From assembly GCF_026967475.1 (NCBI RefSeq), contig NZ_CP114058.1, positions 372,001-436,000 of the forward strand: a stretch of DNA of 64,000 bases, written 5' to 3'. Shown here piece after piece: positions 30,618 to 41,245 of this stretch. Under the pieces are notes generated by a model. That model was not told the DNA's origin, made no database searches, and worked only from the letters and a program-made list of their open reading frames with translations. The first letter of the stretch is position 1, and each line of letters starts with the position of its first letter. The stretch comes from Rouxiella chamberiensis. GTDB lineage: Bacteria > Pseudomonadota > Gammaproteobacteria > Enterobacterales > Enterobacteriaceae. Position numbers and translations under genes: made by a program.

Positions 30618-31412
30618 ATGAACACCGCGCGCCGAGGCCGCCCGCCGCCGCACTCCTATCCCTTGCCGATGCTGGCTCCCGAAACGCTGCTGTTTCGCGG
30701 CGAGTCAGTAAGCGCCAATACGGAATACGCCTCGCATTTACATCATTGGAGCCAGATTATTTGCGTGAAATCTGGCGTACTGTCAATGGAGGTGGCGGGC
30801 CAGCGTTTTCTTGCGCCGCCCGAGTTTGCATTCTGGCTACCCGCAGGCACTCTGCATTCAAGCTATAACCGCAAGGCAACGAGGTTTTATGCGATTGATA
30901 TTGCGCAGGAATTAGCAAAGGATTTACCGCAGACGCCGTGTATGCTGAATCTCACACCGGTCTTCAAGGCCATTGCCGACGACTGTATCGCGCGGGGAAT
31001 TTCAGTACCGAAAACGGCGTCTGATATGCGGATGTGTCAGGTACTGCTGGATCAGATTGCGATTTGTCCGCGTCTCGATACTTATTTGCCCGGCTCGCAG
31101 GACAAGCTGCTGGCACCCATTTTATCGGCCCTCGAGAAAGACCCGGCCAATAATCTGTCGCTGGCGGAGTGGGCCACCCAGGTTTATACCTCTGAACGCA
31201 CGCTGTCACGGCGCTGTCAGGAGCAACTTGGCATGGCATTCAGTGAATGGCGGCAGCGGCTGCGTTTCCTGTATGCCATTTCCCTTCTGGAACAAGGGAA
31301 AAGCGTGGGCGAGGTCGCGCTCGAGGTGGGTTATAGCTCGTCGTCGGCGTTTATCTCAATGTTTGTGCAGATTGCCGGCACCACGCCGCAGCGTTTTCGC
31401 AACGAGCAATAG
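30618..31412 (+). CDS. AraC family transcriptional regulator with cupin sensor domain
   Basis: The 264 residues have an N-terminal cupin (HHWSQIICVKSGVLSMEV, FAFWLPAGTLHSSYN) and a C-terminal double helix-turn-helix (NLSLAEWATQVYTSERTLSRRCQEQLGMAFSEWRQRLRF, SVGEVALEVGYSSSSAFISMF). The layout is that of AraC proteins which control an adjacent efflux gene. I start at ATG 30618, giving the Arg-rich MNTARRGRPPPH; an upstream ATG (30534) would add a non-family stretch. It is divergent from the EamA transporter across about 165 bp, so that gene is the likely target. Confidence 0.87.
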   Translation: MNTARRGRPPPHSYPLPMLAPETLLFRGESVSANTEYASHLHHWSQIICVKSGVLSMEVAGQRFLAPPEFAFWLPAGTLHSSYNRKATRFYAIDIAQELAKDLPQTPCMLNLTPVFKAIADDCIARGISVPKTASDMRMCQVLLDQIAICPRLDTYLPGSQDKLLAPILSALEKDPANNLSLAEWATQVYTSERTLSRRCQEQLGMAFSEWRQRLRFLYAISLLEQGKSVGEVALEVGYSSSSAFISMFVQIAGTTPQRFRNEQ

Positions 31413-31502
31413 GTGGCCGGGTATATCTGGCAAAATAGCTATGGCAAAATGACCGCCATTACTCTCTATTATCGAATTTTTAGCATGGCAACGGAGACAA
31501 GC

Positions 31503-32630
31503 GTGAAAATCCTGGTTGATGAAAATATGCCCTATGCGGTCGAGCTGTTTAGCCGTCTGGGTGAAGTTCAGGCCGTTCCCGGTCGTCCGATCCCGATAGA
31601 GGCGCTGGCCTCGGCGGATGCGCTGATGGTGCGTTCCGTTACCAAGGTCAATGAAAGCCTGTTGAAAGATACGCCGGTCAAGTTTGTCGGCACGGCCACG
31701 GCCGGTACGGATCATGTCGATGACAAGGGGTTGCAGCAGGCCGGTATCGGCTTCTCTGCGGCGCCGGGCTGCAACGCGATTGCCGTGGTGGAATACGTGT
31801 TCTCTTCCCTGCTGATTCTGGCCCAGCGCGACGGCTTTTCGCTGCGCGATAAAACCGTCGGTATTGTCGGCGTAGGCAATGTGGGGTCGCGTCTCAATGC
31901 GCGCCTCAAGGCTTTCGGAATCCGCACACTGCTTTGCGACCCGCCACGCGCGCAGCACGACGATAGTGAAGACTTCGTCGCCATCGAACAGTTGGTGGCC
32001 GACGCCGATATTCTGACCTTCCATACTCCGCTTAACCTCTTCGGTCCGGATAAAACCTTCCATCTGGTTGATGCCGCCATGCTTGCGGCGCTAAAACCCG
32101 GCGCTATTCTTGTCAACGCCTGCCGTGGCGAGGTTGTCGACAACGCCGCACTGCTGAATGCGCTTAACGGCGAGAAAAAACTGACCGCCGTGCTCGACGT
32201 GTGGGAGCCGGAGCCGGAGTTGTCGCTGGCCCTGCTGGACAAAGTCGCCATCGGCACCGCGCATATCGCCGGTTACAGCCTTGAGGGCAAGGCGCGCGGC
32301 ACCACGCAGGTCTTTGAAGCCTACAGCCAGTTTATCGGTCAGCCGCAACAGGTTCCGCTTGCCAGTCTGCTGCCTGCGCCCGAGTTCGGCGAGGTCACGC
32401 TGCGCGGTGAGTTAACCGAACCTAAACTGCTGCGTCTGGCGCACTTGGTGTATGATGTGCGCCGCGATGATGCGCCGCTCCGTCGAGTGGCGGGAAAAAG
32501 CGGCGAATTTGACCGTTTACGCAAGTTTTATGAAGAGCGCCGTGAGTGGTCTTCGCTGTGTGTGCACTGTGACAATCAGGCCACCGCCGATCTGCTTGAA
32601 AAGCTCGGCTTCAACAGCGACGTCATTTAA
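31503..32630 (+). CDS. pdxB: 4-phosphoerythronate dehydrogenase PdxB
   Basis: PdxB oxidises 4-phospho-D-erythronate in the DXP-dependent pyridoxal phosphate pathway. The 375 residues begin (GTG) [21 protein letters not shown], with the NAD-binding [17 protein letters not shown] and the catalytic region [14 protein letters not shown] and [14 protein letters not shown] of the D-2-hydroxyacid dehydrogenases. The GTG start at 31503 is supported by GGAG upstream and by identity with the E. coli start. A terminator-like hairpin separates it from usg. Confidence 0.96.
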   Translation: MKILVDENMPYAVELFSRLGEVQAVPGRPIPIEALASADALMVRSVTKVNESLLKDTPVKFVGTATAGTDHVDDKGLQQAGIGFSAAPGCNAIAVVEYVFSSLLILAQRDGFSLRDKTVGIVGVGNVGSRLNARLKAFGIRTLLCDPPRAQHDDSEDFVAIEQLVADADILTFHTPLNLFGPDKTFHLVDAAMLAALKPGAILVNACRGEVVDNAALLNALNGEKKLTAVLDVWEPEPELSLALLDKVAIGTAHIAGYSLEGKARGTTQVFEAYSQFIGQPQQVPLASLLPAPEFGEVTLRGELTEPKLLRLAHLVYDVRRDDAPLRRVAGKSGEFDRLRKFYEERREWSSLCVHCDNQATADLLEKLGFNSDVI

Positions 32631-32672
32631 TTTCCTCTTCATGTCCGCGTCATATCCTTCGCACGCATTTAC

Positions 32673-32698
32673 AAGGGCAGTGAAACACTGCCCGTTTT
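32673..32698 (+). terminator. Hairpin terminator between pdxB and usg
   Basis: GGGCAGTG and CACTGCCC form a perfect 8-bp stem around AAA, followed by GTTTT. Confidence 0.7.
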
Positions 32699-32731
32699 AG
32701 TCTGTAGTTTGAATTTCTGGAGAATACCAAC

Positions 32732-33742
32732 ATGTCTGATGGCTGGAATATTGCGCTGCTTGGCGCCACTGGCGCAGTGGGTGACGCGCTGCTGGAGTTG
32801 CTGTCTGAACGTCAGTTCCCGGTTGGTGAGCTTTTCCCGCTGGCGAGCGAGCGCAGCGCCGGACAAACGATCCGTTACAACGGCAAAAGCATGCTGGTAC
32901 GTGACGTCGCCGAGTTTGACTGGACTCAGGTGCAGCTGGCGTTTTTCGTGGCCGGTACCGAAGCTTCGGCCAACTATGCCGAAGAAGCCGCGAACCAGGG
33001 CTGTCTGGTTATCGACAGCAGCGGCCTGTTCGCGATGGAGCACGACATTCCTCTGGTCGTGCCGAGCGTCAACCCCGACGTGCTGGCCCATTACCGCAAC
33101 CGCAACATCATTGCCGTGGCCGACAGCCTGACCAGCCAACTGCTGACCGCTATCAAACCGCTCACGGAACTTGCCGGCTTGTCTCGCCTGCACGTGACCT
33201 CGCTGCTTTCCGTTTCTGCATTGGGTAAGGCCGCCGTCGACGATCTCGCCGGGCAGAGCGCGCGCCTGCTCAACGGCATTCCCGCCGAAGAAGGCATGTT
33301 CAGCAAGCAGTTGGCCTTTAACATGCTGCCGTTGCTTAGCGACAAGGAAGGCAGTGTGCTGGAAGAGCGTCGTCTGGTTGAACAGGTACGCAAAGTGGTG
33401 CAGGACGACGGTCTGCCTATCTCCGTGAGCTGTGTACAGTCGCCGGTATTTTACGGGCACGCGCAGGTTGTGCACGTGGAAGGGCTGCGTCCGCTGTCTG
33501 CGGAAGAGGCGCGCGCCGAACTTGAGCAGGCCGACGATATCAACGTCAGCGATGAAGACGACTTCCCGACGCAGGTCAGCGATGCCTCGGGCAACGCTTC
33601 TTTGAGCATCGGCTGCATTCGCAACGATTATGGCATTCCCGAGCTGATTCAATTCTGGTCGGTTGCCGACAACGTGCGTTTTGGCGGCGCGTTGATGGCG
33701 GTTGAAACGGCAGAAAAACTGATCCAGGAGTATTGGTACTGA
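32732..33742 (+). CDS. usg: Usg, aspartate-semialdehyde dehydrogenase-like protein
   Basis: The 336 residues belong to the aspartate-semialdehyde dehydrogenase superfamily: the N-terminal nucleotide-binding motif is [20 protein letters not shown], and the C-terminal part has the dimerisation domain. In E. coli usg lies upstream of truA, and its enzymatic role is unclear. The region usually carrying the catalytic Cys reads [15 protein letters not shown] here, with Ser rather than Cys, so classical dehydrogenase activity is doubtful. Its stop overlaps the truA start (TGATG), indicating translational coupling. Confidence 0.93.
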   Translation: MSDGWNIALLGATGAVGDALLELLSERQFPVGELFPLASERSAGQTIRYNGKSMLVRDVAEFDWTQVQLAFFVAGTEASANYAEEAANQGCLVIDSSGLFAMEHDIPLVVPSVNPDVLAHYRNRNIIAVADSLTSQLLTAIKPLTELAGLSRLHVTSLLSVSALGKAAVDDLAGQSARLLNGIPAEEGMFSKQLAFNMLPLLSDKEGSVLEERRLVEQVRKVVQDDGLPISVSCVQSPVFYGHAQVVHVEGLRPLSAEEARAELEQADDINVSDEDDFPTQVSDASGNASLSIGCIRNDYGIPELIQFWSVADNVRFGGALMAVETAEKLIQEYWY

Positions 33743-34572
33743 TGTCTGACGAGCAACGCCCCAACGCGGCACCGGCGGCTATTGCCGAGCGTATTGCGTT
33801 AGGGATTGAGTATGACGGCAGCCAGTATTATGGCTGGCAGCGACAGCAGGAAGTGAGCAGCGTGCAGGAGTGTCTCGAGAAGGCGCTCAGCCGCGTTGCC
33901 GATGCGCCGATTACCGTGCAGTGTGCCGGAAGAACGGACGCTGGCGTCAGCGCAACGGGTCAGGTGGTGCATTTCGATACGCCGGTCATCCGCAAGGATG
34001 CCGCCTGGACGATGGGCGTGAATACCCATTTGCCGAAAAATATTGCCGTACGCTGGGTCAGCCACGTCGGCGAAGACTTCCATGCCCGTTTTACCGCGAC
34101 GGCGCGGCGTTACCGTTATGTCATTTACAATCACCGTTATCGTCCGGGTATTCTGAATCATGGCATTACGCACGTTCATATGCCTTTAGATGTTGAAAAA
34201 ATGCAGCGGGCAGGGCAATGTTTGCTGGGCGAAAACGATTTCACCTCATTTCGCGCCGTGCAGTGCCAGTCGAGAACGCCGTGGCGCTTCATGATGCACC
34301 TGAATGTGAGTCGATTCGGCAACTATGTGGTCGTGGATATTAAAGCCAACGCCTTTGTGCATCACATGGTGCGCAATATCGTGGGTAGCCTGGTTGAAAT
34401 AGGCGCTGGCAACCAGCCTGAAAGCTGGATGGCGGAGCTGCTGGCGGCCAGGGATCGCAATCTTGCCGCCGCGACGGCCAAGGCAGAAGGATTGTATCTA
34501 GTCGCTGTTGATTATCCTGAAAAATTTGCTTTGCCGAAGGTCACGATGGGACCGCTCTTTCTTGCCGATTAA
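33742..34572 (+). CDS. truA: tRNA pseudouridine(38-40) synthase TruA
   Basis: TruA isomerises uridines 38-40 in the anticodon arm of many tRNAs. The 276 residues contain [18 protein letters not shown] and the catalytic [19 protein letters not shown] with the nucleophilic Asp. ATG 33742 overlaps the usg stop, with CAGGAG at 33725-33730. It is part of the pdxB-usg-truA-dedA order known from E. coli. Confidence 0.96.
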   Translation: MSDEQRPNAAPAAIAERIALGIEYDGSQYYGWQRQQEVSSVQECLEKALSRVADAPITVQCAGRTDAGVSATGQVVHFDTPVIRKDAAWTMGVNTHLPKNIAVRWVSHVGEDFHARFTATARRYRYVIYNHRYRPGILNHGITHVHMPLDVEKMQRAGQCLLGENDFTSFRAVQCQSRTPWRFMMHLNVSRFGNYVVVDIKANAFVHHMVRNIVGSLVEIGAGNQPESWMAELLAARDRNLAAATAKAEGLYLVAVDYPEKFALPKVTMGPLFLAD

Positions 34573-34605
34573 GACTGGCTGATTAAGGACATATGAGGTA
34601 ATACC

Positions 34606-35274
34606 ATGGAATATATCCACTATATCGTCGATTTTATCCTGCATATCGATGTGCATTTAACCGAACTCGTCGCACAGTACGGCGTTTGGATTTATGCCAT
34701 TTTGTTCGTGATTCTGTTTTGCGAAACCGGTCTGGTGGTGACACCTTTCCTGCCGGGTGATTCCCTGCTGTTTGTTGCGGGCGCACTGGCGGCCTTGCCA
34801 ACCAACAGTCTGGATGTGCACGTCATGGTATTCCTGATGGTCGTGGCCGCGATTGCGGGTGATGCAGTCAATTACACGATTGGCCGTCTGTTTGGCGCGA
34901 AACTGTTTGCCAACCCGAACTCGAAGGTTTTCCGCCGCAGTTATCTGGAACAAACCCACAAGTTTTACGAGAAACATGGCGGTAAAACGATTATTCTGGC
35001 GCGCTTTGTGCCGATTGTTCGCACCTTTGCCCCTTTCGTTGCCGGTATGGGGCGCATGTCATATCGCCACTTTGCCGCGTATAACGTCGTTGGTGCCCTT
35101 ATCTGGGTCCTGCTGCTGACGTATGCCGGTTACCTGTTTGGCAACGTGCCTTTTGTGCAGAACAATTTGAAATTCGTGATCGTCGCCATTATCGTTGTCT
35201 CTGTTTTGCCAGCGATTATCGAAGTGATTCGTCATCGTAAAGGCGCAGGCAAGACGGGCGAGCGACCAAACTGA
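34606..35274 (+). CDS. dedA: DedA family inner-membrane protein
   Basis: This 222-residue protein of the DedA/VTT superfamily probably acts as a proton-coupled membrane transporter or lipid scramblase; DedA proteins of E. coli are collectively essential. Conserved blocks are [26 protein letters not shown] and [20 protein letters not shown], containing the acidic and Arg residues required for function. It follows truA by 33 bp. The 284 bp between dedA and accD hold a small GC hairpin right after the stop and presumably the accD promoter. Confidence 0.93.
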   Translation: MEYIHYIVDFILHIDVHLTELVAQYGVWIYAILFVILFCETGLVVTPFLPGDSLLFVAGALAALPTNSLDVHVMVFLMVVAAIAGDAVNYTIGRLFGAKLFANPNSKVFRRSYLEQTHKFYEKHGGKTIILARFVPIVRTFAPFVAGMGRMSYRHFAAYNVVGALIWVLLLTYAGYLFGNVPFVQNNLKFVIVAIIVVSVLPAIIEVIRHRKGAGKTGERPN

Positions 35275-35558
35275 CCGGCGGGGAAACCCCGCAGTTAGCG
35301 CGAATTATTAAAATTAAAGGCCTTAAACCAAAGGGTAAGACCAGTTTTTTATCTACAGGCTTCACCTCTTATGGTTTAATGAGCGACATTTGTGGTCTGT
35401 TCCTGCGAACAACCTTCCCTGTCAGCGGTTTTCCGGCGGCGTTCTGCCCTCGGTTTATCACTGAAAAATCAGGGGCGGTTATTTGAGTTAAAGCAGGGGA
35501 CTTGTTACAGCATGAACAGCGAACTGGCATTTGCCAGGTTCAAACAGAAAGGTCATCG

Positions 35559-36476
35559 ATGAGCTGGATTGAACGAATTCTTAATAAAAGCAACATCTCG
35601 CAAACCCGTAAAGCAAGCATTCCAGAAGGTGTCTGGACCAAATGCGATAGCTGTGGTCAGGTGTTATACCGCGCTGAACTCGAGCGCAATCTGATGGTTT
35701 GTCCCAAGTGTGATCACCATATGCGCATGTCCGCGCGCATGCGTCTGTTCACATTCATGGATGAAGGGAGCGAGGTCGAATTGGGTAGCGAACTGGAGCC
35801 GAAAGACCTGCTCAAGTTTAAAGACTCCAAAAAATATAAAGATCGTCTGCTGGCAGCTCAGAAAGAGACAGATGAAAAAGACGCCATGGTCGTGATGAAG
35901 GGCACCCTTTACGGTATGCCAATCGTCGTGGCCGCCTTCGAATTTGCCTTCATGGGCGGTTCAATGGCGTCGGTTGTAGGCGCACGTTTCGTTCGTGCAG
36001 TCGAGCAGGCAATGGAAGACAACTGTCCTCTGGTCTGTTTCTCGGCGAGCGGCGGCGCGCGTATGCAGGAAGCGCTGATGTCTCTGATGCAGATGGCGAA
36101 AACCAGTGCTGCACTGGCGAAACTGCAGGAACGCGGTCTGCCGTACATCTCTGTGCTGACCGACCCGACCATGGGTGGCGTTTCCGCCAGTCTGGCAATG
36201 CTTGGCGATATCAACGTTGCCGAGCCGAAAGCGCTGATCGGTTTCGCAGGCCCACGCGTTATCGAGCAAACCGTTCGCGAAAAACTGCCAGCCGGTTTCC
36301 AGCGCAGTGAGTTCCTTATCGAAAAGGGCGCGATTGACATGATTGTTCGTCGCCCTGAACTGCGTAACAAGCTGGGCAGCGTGCTGGCCAAGCTGACAGG
36401 TCGTCCTGAGCCAAAACTGGCTGCCGTGCCTGTGGTCAGTGTTGAAGACGCGTCTGTCGATCAACCGGATGCCTGA
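35559..36476 (+). CDS. accD: Acetyl-CoA carboxylase carboxyltransferase subunit beta AccD
   Basis: AccD pairs with AccA to transfer CO2 from carboxybiotin to acetyl-CoA, giving malonyl-CoA. The 305 residues start [20 protein letters not shown] and contain the N-terminal zinc ribbon (KCDSCGQ ... VCPKCDHH) and the oxyanion-hole region [15 protein letters not shown] and [18 protein letters not shown] 35559 is preceded by AAAGG; an upstream in-frame start (35502) lacks family support. folC follows about 210 bp downstream. Confidence 0.96.
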   Translation: MSWIERILNKSNISQTRKASIPEGVWTKCDSCGQVLYRAELERNLMVCPKCDHHMRMSARMRLFTFMDEGSEVELGSELEPKDLLKFKDSKKYKDRLLAAQKETDEKDAMVVMKGTLYGMPIVVAAFEFAFMGGSMASVVGARFVRAVEQAMEDNCPLVCFSASGGARMQEALMSLMQMAKTSAALAKLQERGLPYISVLTDPTMGGVSASLAMLGDINVAEPKALIGFAGPRVIEQTVREKLPAGFQRSEFLIEKGAIDMIVRRPELRNKLGSVLAKLTGRPEPKLAAVPVVSVEDASVDQPDA

Positions 36477-36507
36477 CAGGCTGCGTTATAGCCTGTGCAG
36501 TTAAAAC

Positions 36508-36531
36508 GGGCGGCAAGTCTCTTTGCCGCCC
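36508..36531 (+). terminator. Hairpin after accD
   Basis: GGGCGGCAA and TTGCCGCCC pair around a 6-base loop, followed only by TTGTTGT. It is a likely but imperfect terminator before folC. Confidence 0.5.
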
Positions 36532-36685
36532 TTGTTGTACCCTCATCCCAGACGGGAAAAGGTCATAGGGCTGTATCCGGCGTCGTGCGCAAGGCACTGA
36601 CAAAGGGGCATTGCCTGTCGTAACGTCCGGTAATGCACGTCCTTCAGACGCTTTGATTCTGAACAGATTAGGTTAGGCGGGACTT

Positions 36686-37963
36686 ATGCAAAACATACCT
36701 ACTTCCCAAGCCACGTCGCCTTTGGCCACGTGGCTTTGTTATCTCGAAAATCTCCACTCCCAGGCAATTGAACTCGGTCTCGACAGAGTCAAAGCCGTCG
36801 CAACGCGCATGAGCCTGCTGACACCCGCGCCACAGGTGTTTACCGTCGCCGGAACCAATGGCAAGGGCACGACCTGCCGCACACTGGAAGCCGTGCTGAT
36901 CGCCGCCGGTTACCGCGTGGGCGTTTATTCGTCTCCCCATCTGGTTCGCTATACCGAGCGCGTGCGCATTCAGGGCAGGGAGCTTGGCGAAGCGGAGCAC
37001 TGCCAATCCTTTGCCTTGCTGGAAGCCGGTCGCGGCGATATTTCGCTGACCTACTTCGAGTACGGCACCTTGTCGGCGTTGCAGCTGTTCAAACAGGCCA
37101 ATCTGGATGTCGTCATCCTTGAGGTCGGGCTGGGCGGTCGTCTGGACGCCACCAATATTGTCGATGCCAATGTCGCTGTCGTGACCAGCATTGCGCTGGA
37201 TCATACAGACTGGCTAGGGTCAGATCGCGAGAGCATTGGCCGCGAGAAAGCCGGGGTTTTCCGCGGTCATCGTCCGGCCATTGTCGGTGAGCAGGATATG
37301 CCCGAGTCCATTCGCCTCGTCGCCGAAGAAAAAGGCGCGCAACTGCATCAGGTCGGCCACGACTGGCATTATCAGGTGGGGGCAACCGACTGGAGCTGGC
37401 ACACCCGCAACGGCGACGTCTCCCATGAAGCCCTGCCGCTGCCGAATGTGCCGCTGGCCAATGCCGCCACGGCGTTGGCGGCTCTGAATTATGCATCCCT
37501 TGCCGTTTCCGACGAGGCATTGAGAAAAGGTCTGGAGCAAGCTTCTCTGCCGGGACGTTTCCAGACGGTGAGTGAATCGCCAAGGCTAATCCTTGATGTT
37601 GCTCATAATCCGCACGCCGCCGGGTATCTGGCCGGTAAACTTTCCGATTTGCCAGGGCAGGGTGGAAAAGTGCGTGCAGTTATCGGCATGTTGTTGGATA
37701 AAGACATTGCCGGAACGTTGGCGTGTCTGAAACCTCAAGTTGATGTCTGGTATTGCGCGCCGCTTGAAGGGCCGCGCGGTGCCACGGTTGAAGCCCTGAC
37801 CGAACATCTTCCCGAGGCGTTTTCATTCCCCGACGTACTGGCAGCATGGAAACAGGCGATGCAGGATGCTGATAGTCAGGATATTGTTATAGTCTGTGGA
37901 TCATTTCATACCGTAGCGCATGTGATGGCTGCGTTGGATACGGGGAATACCAGTGGCAAGTAA
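36686..37963 (+). CDS. folC: Bifunctional dihydrofolate synthase / folylpolyglutamate synthase FolC
   Basis: FolC adds glutamate to dihydropteroate and further glutamates to folates using ATP. The 425 residues contain the P-loop TVAGTNGKGTTCRTLE, the Mur-ligase motif VILEVGLGGRLDATNIVD and LDVAHNPHAAGYLA in the C-terminal domain. Length matches E. coli FolC (422). Its end overlaps the GTG start of dedD by 11 bp, so the two are co-translated. Confidence 0.95.
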   Translation: MQNIPTSQATSPLATWLCYLENLHSQAIELGLDRVKAVATRMSLLTPAPQVFTVAGTNGKGTTCRTLEAVLIAAGYRVGVYSSPHLVRYTERVRIQGRELGEAEHCQSFALLEAGRGDISLTYFEYGTLSALQLFKQANLDVVILEVGLGGRLDATNIVDANVAVVTSIALDHTDWLGSDRESIGREKAGVFRGHRPAIVGEQDMPESIRLVAEEKGAQLHQVGHDWHYQVGATDWSWHTRNGDVSHEALPLPNVPLANAATALAALNYASLAVSDEALRKGLEQASLPGRFQTVSESPRLILDVAHNPHAAGYLAGKLSDLPGQGGKVRAVIGMLLDKDIAGTLACLKPQVDVWYCAPLEGPRGATVEALTEHLPEAFSFPDVLAAWKQAMQDADSQDIVIVCGSFHTVAHVMAALDTGNTSGK

Positions 37964-38717
37964 GTTTCAAAATCGTCTGGTTGGCACCGTCATTCTTGTC
38001 GCGCTGGGAGTCATTATTCTTCCCGGCCTGCTGGATGGGAAAAAGAAACACTATGAGGATGAGTTCGCCTCGATTCCTCTGGTGCCAAAACCGGGTGACA
38101 GCCAGGAGCAGGACAGCGCCGGGCAGGTCACACAGTCTCTGCCCGCCCAGCCTCCGGAAGGGGCAGGCGAGGCCGTAAATGCCGGAGCCGCAGAGGCTGC
38201 GCACGCCGCCGCCCAGGCCAACGGTGAAAGCGAGGAAAGTGAAGCGCCGCAAACGGTCACTTCGCCAAAATCCGCCTCTCAGCCGAAGGCGCTGACGCCA
38301 CCGCCGATGACCGAATCGCGGCCGGTACAGCAGACCAGACCGGCACAGACCAAACCGGTCGAGCCGAAGAAAGTCGAACCTAAAAAGGTCGAGCCTAAAG
38401 CGGTTGAGCCAAAAACGGTAGAAACGCCTAAAACCGAGACTAAACCGCAAACGGCAGAAAAACCGCCGGCAGGGCAGTCTTACATCGTTCAGCTGGGCGC
38501 GCTTAAAAATGCCGACAAGGTGAACGAGATAGTCGCCAAGCTGCGTCTCTCGGGCTATCGCGCCTATACCGTGCCGTCAACGCCGGTGCAGGGGCAGATT
38601 ACCCGCGTGTTTGTCGGGCCTGAGGCCAACAGGCAGAATCTCGAGGCGTCATTGCCTTCGCTTAAAAGCGTCAGCGGATTAAGCGGCGTCGTGCGCGCCT
38701 ACTCGGCAGGCAAGTAA
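37953..38717 (+). CDS. dedD: Cell division protein DedD (SPOR domain)
   Basis: DedD is a bitopic inner-membrane protein that localises to the septum by binding denuded glycan. The 254 residues begin (GTG) MASKFQNRLVGTVILVALGVIILPGLLDG, identical in layout to E. coli, followed by a long Pro/Lys/Glu linker with repeats of the type PKKVE/PKAVE, and end with a SPOR domain (SYIVQLGALKNADKVNEIV ... TRVFVGPEA). The GTG at 37953 lies inside folC. The repeated linker may vary between strains. A strong terminator follows at 38787. Confidence 0.94.
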   Translation: MASKFQNRLVGTVILVALGVIILPGLLDGKKKHYEDEFASIPLVPKPGDSQEQDSAGQVTQSLPAQPPEGAGEAVNAGAAEAAHAAAQANGESEESEAPQTVTSPKSASQPKALTPPPMTESRPVQQTRPAQTKPVEPKKVEPKKVEPKAVEPKTVETPKTETKPQTAEKPPAGQSYIVQLGALKNADKVNEIVAKLRLSGYRAYTVPSTPVQGQITRVFVGPEANRQNLEASLPSLKSVSGLSGVVRAYSAGK

Positions 38718-38786
38718 TCTGTTACAGAAGAAAGTGGGCTGCATCAAGACTTTTGGTGTGGCTTGCGAGTAGGCTGAGACGTCAAT

Positions 38787-38812
38787 AAAAAGGGGCATGT
38801 TGTGCCCTTTTT
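38787..38812 (+). terminator. Rho-independent terminator after dedD
   Basis: AAAAAGGGGCA and TGCCCTTTTT form an A/T-flanked stem with a short loop, 70 bp after the dedD stop. Confidence 0.75.
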
Positions 38813-38907
38813 ATTTATCGACAATACAAAAAGTTTCGCTATCTTTATGCGGCGATTGATGTTTTTTCGCCACTAATATTAATTTGGCTGACCGGCAGAT
38901 TTCCCCT

Positions 38908-38923
38908 ACGCAAACGTTTTCTT
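38908..38923 (+). promoter_or_regulatory. PurR operator upstream of cvpA-purF
   Basis: ACGCAAACGTTTTCTT matches the PurR consensus ACGCAAACGTTTNCNT. It is 111 bp before the cvpA start, the same arrangement as the E. coli purF operon, and predicts repression by PurR with hypoxanthine or guanine. Confidence 0.85.
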
Positions 38924-39033
38924 TTTCTGTTAGAATTCGCAGCGATTTGGATGCCGGGCGAGTGGTTCCCAGAGTCATTGTCGCTTTTGCGAGAAAGACA
39001 AAGGGTCTTATCCTGGATGAGATTGATAAAGTG

Positions 39034-39525
39034 ATGGTCTGGATTGATTACGTCATTATTGCGGTTATCGGGTTTTCTGCGTTAGTCAGCCTGATTCGAG
39101 GTTTTGTTCGCGAAGCCTTATCATTGGTAACCTGGGGGTGCGCCTTCTTCGTTGCCAGCCACTATTATCCTTACCTCGCCGTCTATTTCACACGTTTCGA
39201 AGACGAAGTTGTTCGAAACGGGATCGCAATTGCCATCTTGTTCATCGCGACGTTGATCGTAGGTGCAATTGTCAACTATGTGATTGGCTCATTGGTCGAA
39301 CGTACCGGTCTATCCGGCACCGACCGGGTATTAGGCGTCTGTTTTGGCGCGCTGCGTGGGGTGTTGATAGTCTCCGCAGGGCTGTTCTTTCTGGACACTT
39401 TTACCAGCTTTTCTCAAAGTGAAGACTGGAAACAATCACAGTTGGTCCCGCAGTTTAGTTATATCATCAGGTGGTTTTTTGACTACCTGCAGAGCACGTC
39501 GAGTTTCTTGCCAAAGCATATCTAG
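39034..39525 (+). CDS. cvpA: Colicin V production protein CvpA
   Basis: CvpA is a conserved inner-membrane protein required for colicin V production from a plasmid and linked to bile and envelope stress tolerance; its mechanism is unknown. The 163 residues match E. coli in MVWIDYVIIAVIGFSALVSLIRGFVREALSLVTWG and FGALRGVLIVSAGLFFLD. I start at ATG 39034 for this identity; the open frame extends 150 bp upstream across the PurR operator without homology. purF follows 31 bp downstream in one operon. Confidence 0.94.
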   Translation: MVWIDYVIIAVIGFSALVSLIRGFVREALSLVTWGCAFFVASHYYPYLAVYFTRFEDEVVRNGIAIAILFIATLIVGAIVNYVIGSLVERTGLSGTDRVLGVCFGALRGVLIVSAGLFFLDTFTSFSQSEDWKQSQLVPQFSYIIRWFFDYLQSTSSFLPKHI

Positions 39526-39556
39526 CATTTGGCAGCGCTGAAGAGGAAAAGACAAC

Positions 39557-41074
39557 ATGTGCGGTATTGTCGGTATCGCCGGTTTCATGCCGGTAAACCA
39601 GTCGATTTATGACGCGTTAACGGTGTTACAACACCGTGGGCAGGATGCCGCAGGCATCGTCACCATTGATGGCAACAACAACTTCCGTTTGCGGAAGGCA
39701 AATGGCCTGGTGAAGGATGTATTCGAAGCACGGCATATGCAACGTTTGCAGGGCAACATGGGCCTTGGTCACGTTCGTTACCCTACGGCTGGCAGTTCCA
39801 GCGCTTCAGAGGCTCAACCTTTTTACGTCAACTCTCCGTTCGGCATTACGCTTGCCCACAACGGTAACCTGACGAATGCACATGAATTGAGAAGTACGCT
39901 GTTCGAAGGCGCACGTCGTCACGTCAATACGACGTCCGACTCTGAAATCCTGCTGAACATTCTGGCGAGCGAACTGGATAAATTCCAGCATTACCCGCTG
40001 GAAGCAGACAACATTTTTGCAGCCGTGGCGGCGATGAACACCAAGATCCGCGGGGCGTATGCCTGCGTCGCAATGATCATCGGCCACGGTATGCTCGCGT
40101 TCCGCGATCCACACGGCATTCGTCCGCTGGTTATCGGCAGGCGCGAAATCGAAGACGGTCGCTGCGAGTACATGGTCGCGTCCGAAAGTGTGGCGCTGGA
40201 TACGCTGGGCTTCGAGTTCCTGCGTGACGTCGCGCCGGGCGAAGCGGTGTTCATCACCGAAAAGGGCCAGCTGTTTACACGCATGTGTGCCGAGAATCCT
40301 CAGTACAATCCATGCCTGTTCGAGTATGTGTACTTTGCGCGTCCTGACTCGTTCATCGACAAGATTTCCGTATACAGCGCCCGTCGCCGTATGGGCCAGA
40401 AGCTGGGTGCGAAAATCGCCCGCGAATGGGAAGACTTGGAAATCGATGCGGTTATCCCGATTCCGGAAACCTCCAACGACATCGCGCTCGAGATTGCCCG
40501 TATTCTGAACAAGCCCTATCGTCAGGGGTTCGTTAAAAACCGTTACGTCGGCCGTACCTTTATCATGCCGGGCCAGCAGGAGCGCGTTAAGTCGGTTCGC
40601 CGCAAGCTCAACGCCAACCGTGCCGAGTTCCGTGATAAAAATGTGCTGCTGATCGACGACTCCATCGTTCGTGGAACCACCTCGCAGCAGATAGTCGAGA
40701 TGGCCCGCGATGCTGGCGCGAAGAATGTCTACCTGGCCTCGGCTGCGCCGGAAGTGCGCTTCCCGAACGTCTATGGCATTGACATGCCGACCGCCAACGA
40801 GCTTATCGCACACGGTCGCGAAGTCAGCGAAATCAATGCGATGATTGGTGCCGATGCGCTTATCTTCCAGGATTTAGGCGACCTTATCGACGCGGTGAAG
40901 GAAGAGAACCCTGACATCGAGCAGTTCGAATGCTCGGTGTTCGACGGCATCTATGTCACCAAAGATGTGGATCAGAACTACCTCGAATATCTCGACGCGC
41001 TGCGTAACGACGATGCCCAGGCATTGCGCGGTCAGCAGGAAGCCGAGAACCTCGAAATGCATAACGAAGGTTAA
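39557..41074 (+). CDS. purF: Amidophosphoribosyltransferase PurF
   Basis: PurF catalyses the first committed step of purine synthesis, converting PRPP and glutamine to 5-phosphoribosylamine. The 505 residues begin [13 protein letters not shown], where Cys2 is the N-terminal nucleophile of the glutaminase domain, and carry the PRPP-binding motif [17 protein letters not shown] in the C-terminal type I phosphoribosyltransferase domain. Length equals E. coli PurF. It is expressed with cvpA under the PurR box. A long-looped inverted repeat (GCCGCCTG at 41087, CAGGCGGC at 41118) follows and may end the transcript. Confidence 0.97.
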   Translation: MCGIVGIAGFMPVNQSIYDALTVLQHRGQDAAGIVTIDGNNNFRLRKANGLVKDVFEARHMQRLQGNMGLGHVRYPTAGSSSASEAQPFYVNSPFGITLAHNGNLTNAHELRSTLFEGARRHVNTTSDSEILLNILASELDKFQHYPLEADNIFAAVAAMNTKIRGAYACVAMIIGHGMLAFRDPHGIRPLVIGRREIEDGRCEYMVASESVALDTLGFEFLRDVAPGEAVFITEKGQLFTRMCAENPQYNPCLFEYVYFARPDSFIDKISVYSARRRMGQKLGAKIAREWEDLEIDAVIPIPETSNDIALEIARILNKPYRQGFVKNRYVGRTFIMPGQQERVKSVRRKLNANRAEFRDKNVLLIDDSIVRGTTSQQIVEMARDAGAKNVYLASAAPEVRFPNVYGIDMPTANELIAHGREVSEINAMIGADALIFQDLGDLIDAVKEENPDIEQFECSVFDGIYVTKDVDQNYLEYLDALRNDDAQALRGQQEAENLEMHNEG

Positions 41075-41245
41075 TCAACCTTTTAGCCGCCTGATGTTAC
41101 CTGTTTCGCAGGGCGCAGCAGGCGGCTTCTTCGCAATCTCCTCCCGCCTCCTGAACTCACTTGCCAAGCGCTTTTCATTACGGCAAAGTCATTGCACTAT
41201 TCATACGTTCTAAAGTTTTAGTTCGTCTTTTCAGAGGCTGTATTC

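Noticed and set aside
32669..33772. A 367-codon minus-strand open frame across usg
   Set aside because: It lies opposite a well-conserved gene with a good ribosome binding site and shows no domain.
39806..40813. A 335-codon minus-strand open frame inside purF
   Set aside because: purF is certain on the plus strand; the antisense product has no family features.
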